From contig JAEWOH010000025.1 of NCBI GenBank assembly GCA_023460955.1, positions 1 to 64,000 on the forward strand: a DNA stretch of 64,000 bases, in the 5' to 3' direction. Origin of the DNA: Bacillota bacterium. GTDB lineage: Bacteria > Bacillota > Clostridia > Acetivibrionales > DSM-1351. Every line of letters begins with the position of its first letter. Position 1 is the first letter of the stretch. This document shows positions 63,626 through 64,000 of this stretch, piece after piece. The notes beneath the pieces are model-generated. The model was not told the origin of the DNA. It ran no database searches and was given only the letters and a program-made list of their open reading frames with translations. Both the position numbers and the translations under genes were made by a program.

Positions 63626-63716
63626 ATCCTTCCGTGAACATAGTATAAACTATGCGTTTTATCTTGGACCAGACCAGAAATTACAGCTGCGGAACCCTAT
63701 AAAACTTAAATATTCA
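63599..63716 (-). ncRNA. Guanidine-I riboswitch (ykkC class 1)
   Basis: On the minus strand the conserved blocks of the ykkC motif are present in order: TAGGGTTCCG, then CTGGTCC-A-AGA, then ACGG--GGATAAAAGCCTGGGAGA (written here as CACGGAAGG and ATAAAAGCCTGGGAGA). Closing stem P1 is formed by 63705-63715 and 63599-63609. It precedes the exporter gene by about 40 bases. Ligand binding would stabilise P1 and prevent the terminator, turning expression on. Confidence 0.93.
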
Positions 63717-63740
63717 GATTTAGCTATAGTAGAAAGGATA

Positions 63741-64000
63741 TCAAAAGACAGAGTCTTCGTCAATGGGCTCCTTTTCCTCCTTTATCAATTGCTCCTGGTC
63801 TTCGTTCATAAACAGCGGCCTGAAAACCATAACACTAAGAGGGGGTATTGTAAGCCGTAGTCTGAAAGGCTTTCCGTGAAGAGGAGCTTGCTCTGCTTTA
63901 TAAATCACATTTTCAGAATCAGGTTCATAGCCTCCGTACTTTTCGTGGTTACTATTCAGTACCAGCTCGTAATCCAAGTCAAAGGGAGCACCGATACAGT
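63741..64000 (-). CDS. glgB: 1,4-alpha-glucan branching enzyme, C-terminal part (5' end outside window)
   Basis: Only the last 85 or so residues are in the window; the frame is open to the right edge and no start is visible. The end reads CIGAPFDLDYELVLNSNHEKYGGYE, recognised in the parts YELVLNSNHEKYGG and PFRLRLTIPPLSVMVFRP, the C-terminal beta domain of GlgB. After that comes an acidic tail (EDQEQLIKEEKEPIDEDSVF) that is longer than usual. GlgB adds alpha-1,6 branches to glycogen. It lies upstream of the guanidine riboswitch on the same strand, but the riboswitch begins after its stop. Confidence 0.85.
   Translation of the reverse strand, partial: CIGAPFDLDYELVLNSNHEKYGGYEPDSENVIYKAEQAPLHGKPFRLRLTIPPLSVMVFRPLFMNEDQEQLIKEEKEPIDEDSVF

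Overview
The window looks like chromosome from a low-GC, anaerobic, spore-forming, plant-fibre-degrading Firmicute, most like the Clostridia of the Ruminiclostridium / Clostridium cellulolyticum group. This is inferred from gene content and base composition; no database search was made. Supporting genes are CotS, Veg, SipL-type SPOCS-LysM, SleB/YpeB, formate-tetrahydrofolate ligase, a GH51 arabinofuranosidase, glucuronate isomerase, an SLH protein and an HD-GYP protein. Ribosome binding sites are strong (AGGAGG type) and TTG/GTG starts are frequent. The yabG-veg-(sipL)-ispE order is the one found near oriC in Bacillus, and a near-perfect parS-like site lies at 17949-17964, so the region may be in the origin-proximal domain.

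Layout. 1-393: 3' end of a group II intron (maturase tail plus domains V and VI). 598-5183: a CotS-like kinase-fold protein, an ECF sigma factor with its membrane-anchored partner, and fhs. 5562-9871: a sporulation and isoprenoid block consisting of a yabG N-terminal stub, veg behind two perfect consensus promoters, sipL, ispE and a GntR regulator. 9972-17852: a seven-gene collinear cluster encoding a classical AAA+ ATPase, PspA (ESCRT-III superfamily), a GNAT enzyme, an unknown membrane coiled-coil protein, a FapA/DUF342 protein, a GAF protein and AcpS. 17957-25659: a YhaO/YhaN-type nuclease pair, an NlpC/P60-like lipoprotein whose catalytic Cys position is Ser, a diacylglycerol glucosyltransferase-like enzyme on the other strand, and the germination pair sleB-ypeB.

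25894-31109: a MarR-controlled heterodimeric ABC exporter operon with an ABM-domain protein and a sugar-phosphate-isomerase-like protein. 31224-41256: mostly single genes (YdcF, an FMN-binding protein, PepF, an aldehyde dehydrogenase, a DUF3892 protein, GNAT, an SLH-BsuPI protein, a CPBP protease) and the helicase-loading pair dnaD-dnaC. 41514-48265: ferritin, a 139-bp palindromic element, and a complete oppBCDFA oligopeptide transporter on the minus strand. 48936-63145: an HD-GYP phosphodiesterase, uxaC, a structured non-coding leader before a 48-residue membrane protein, tRNA-Arg(ACG), an ArsR-type regulator divergent from GH51 abfA, a lipid kinase, sbcD-sbcC and a chemoreceptor. 63243-64000: a guanidine-I riboswitch controlling a Gdx/SugE exporter, and the 3' end of glgB.

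The most promising leads are the AAA+/PspA cluster, which has the components of a bacterial ESCRT-III/Vps4-like membrane-remodelling module; the parS-like palindrome that contains a start codon; the structured leader and small membrane protein near 52.7 kb; the 139-bp palindrome near 42.1 kb; and the Ser-for-Cys NlpC/P60 protein.
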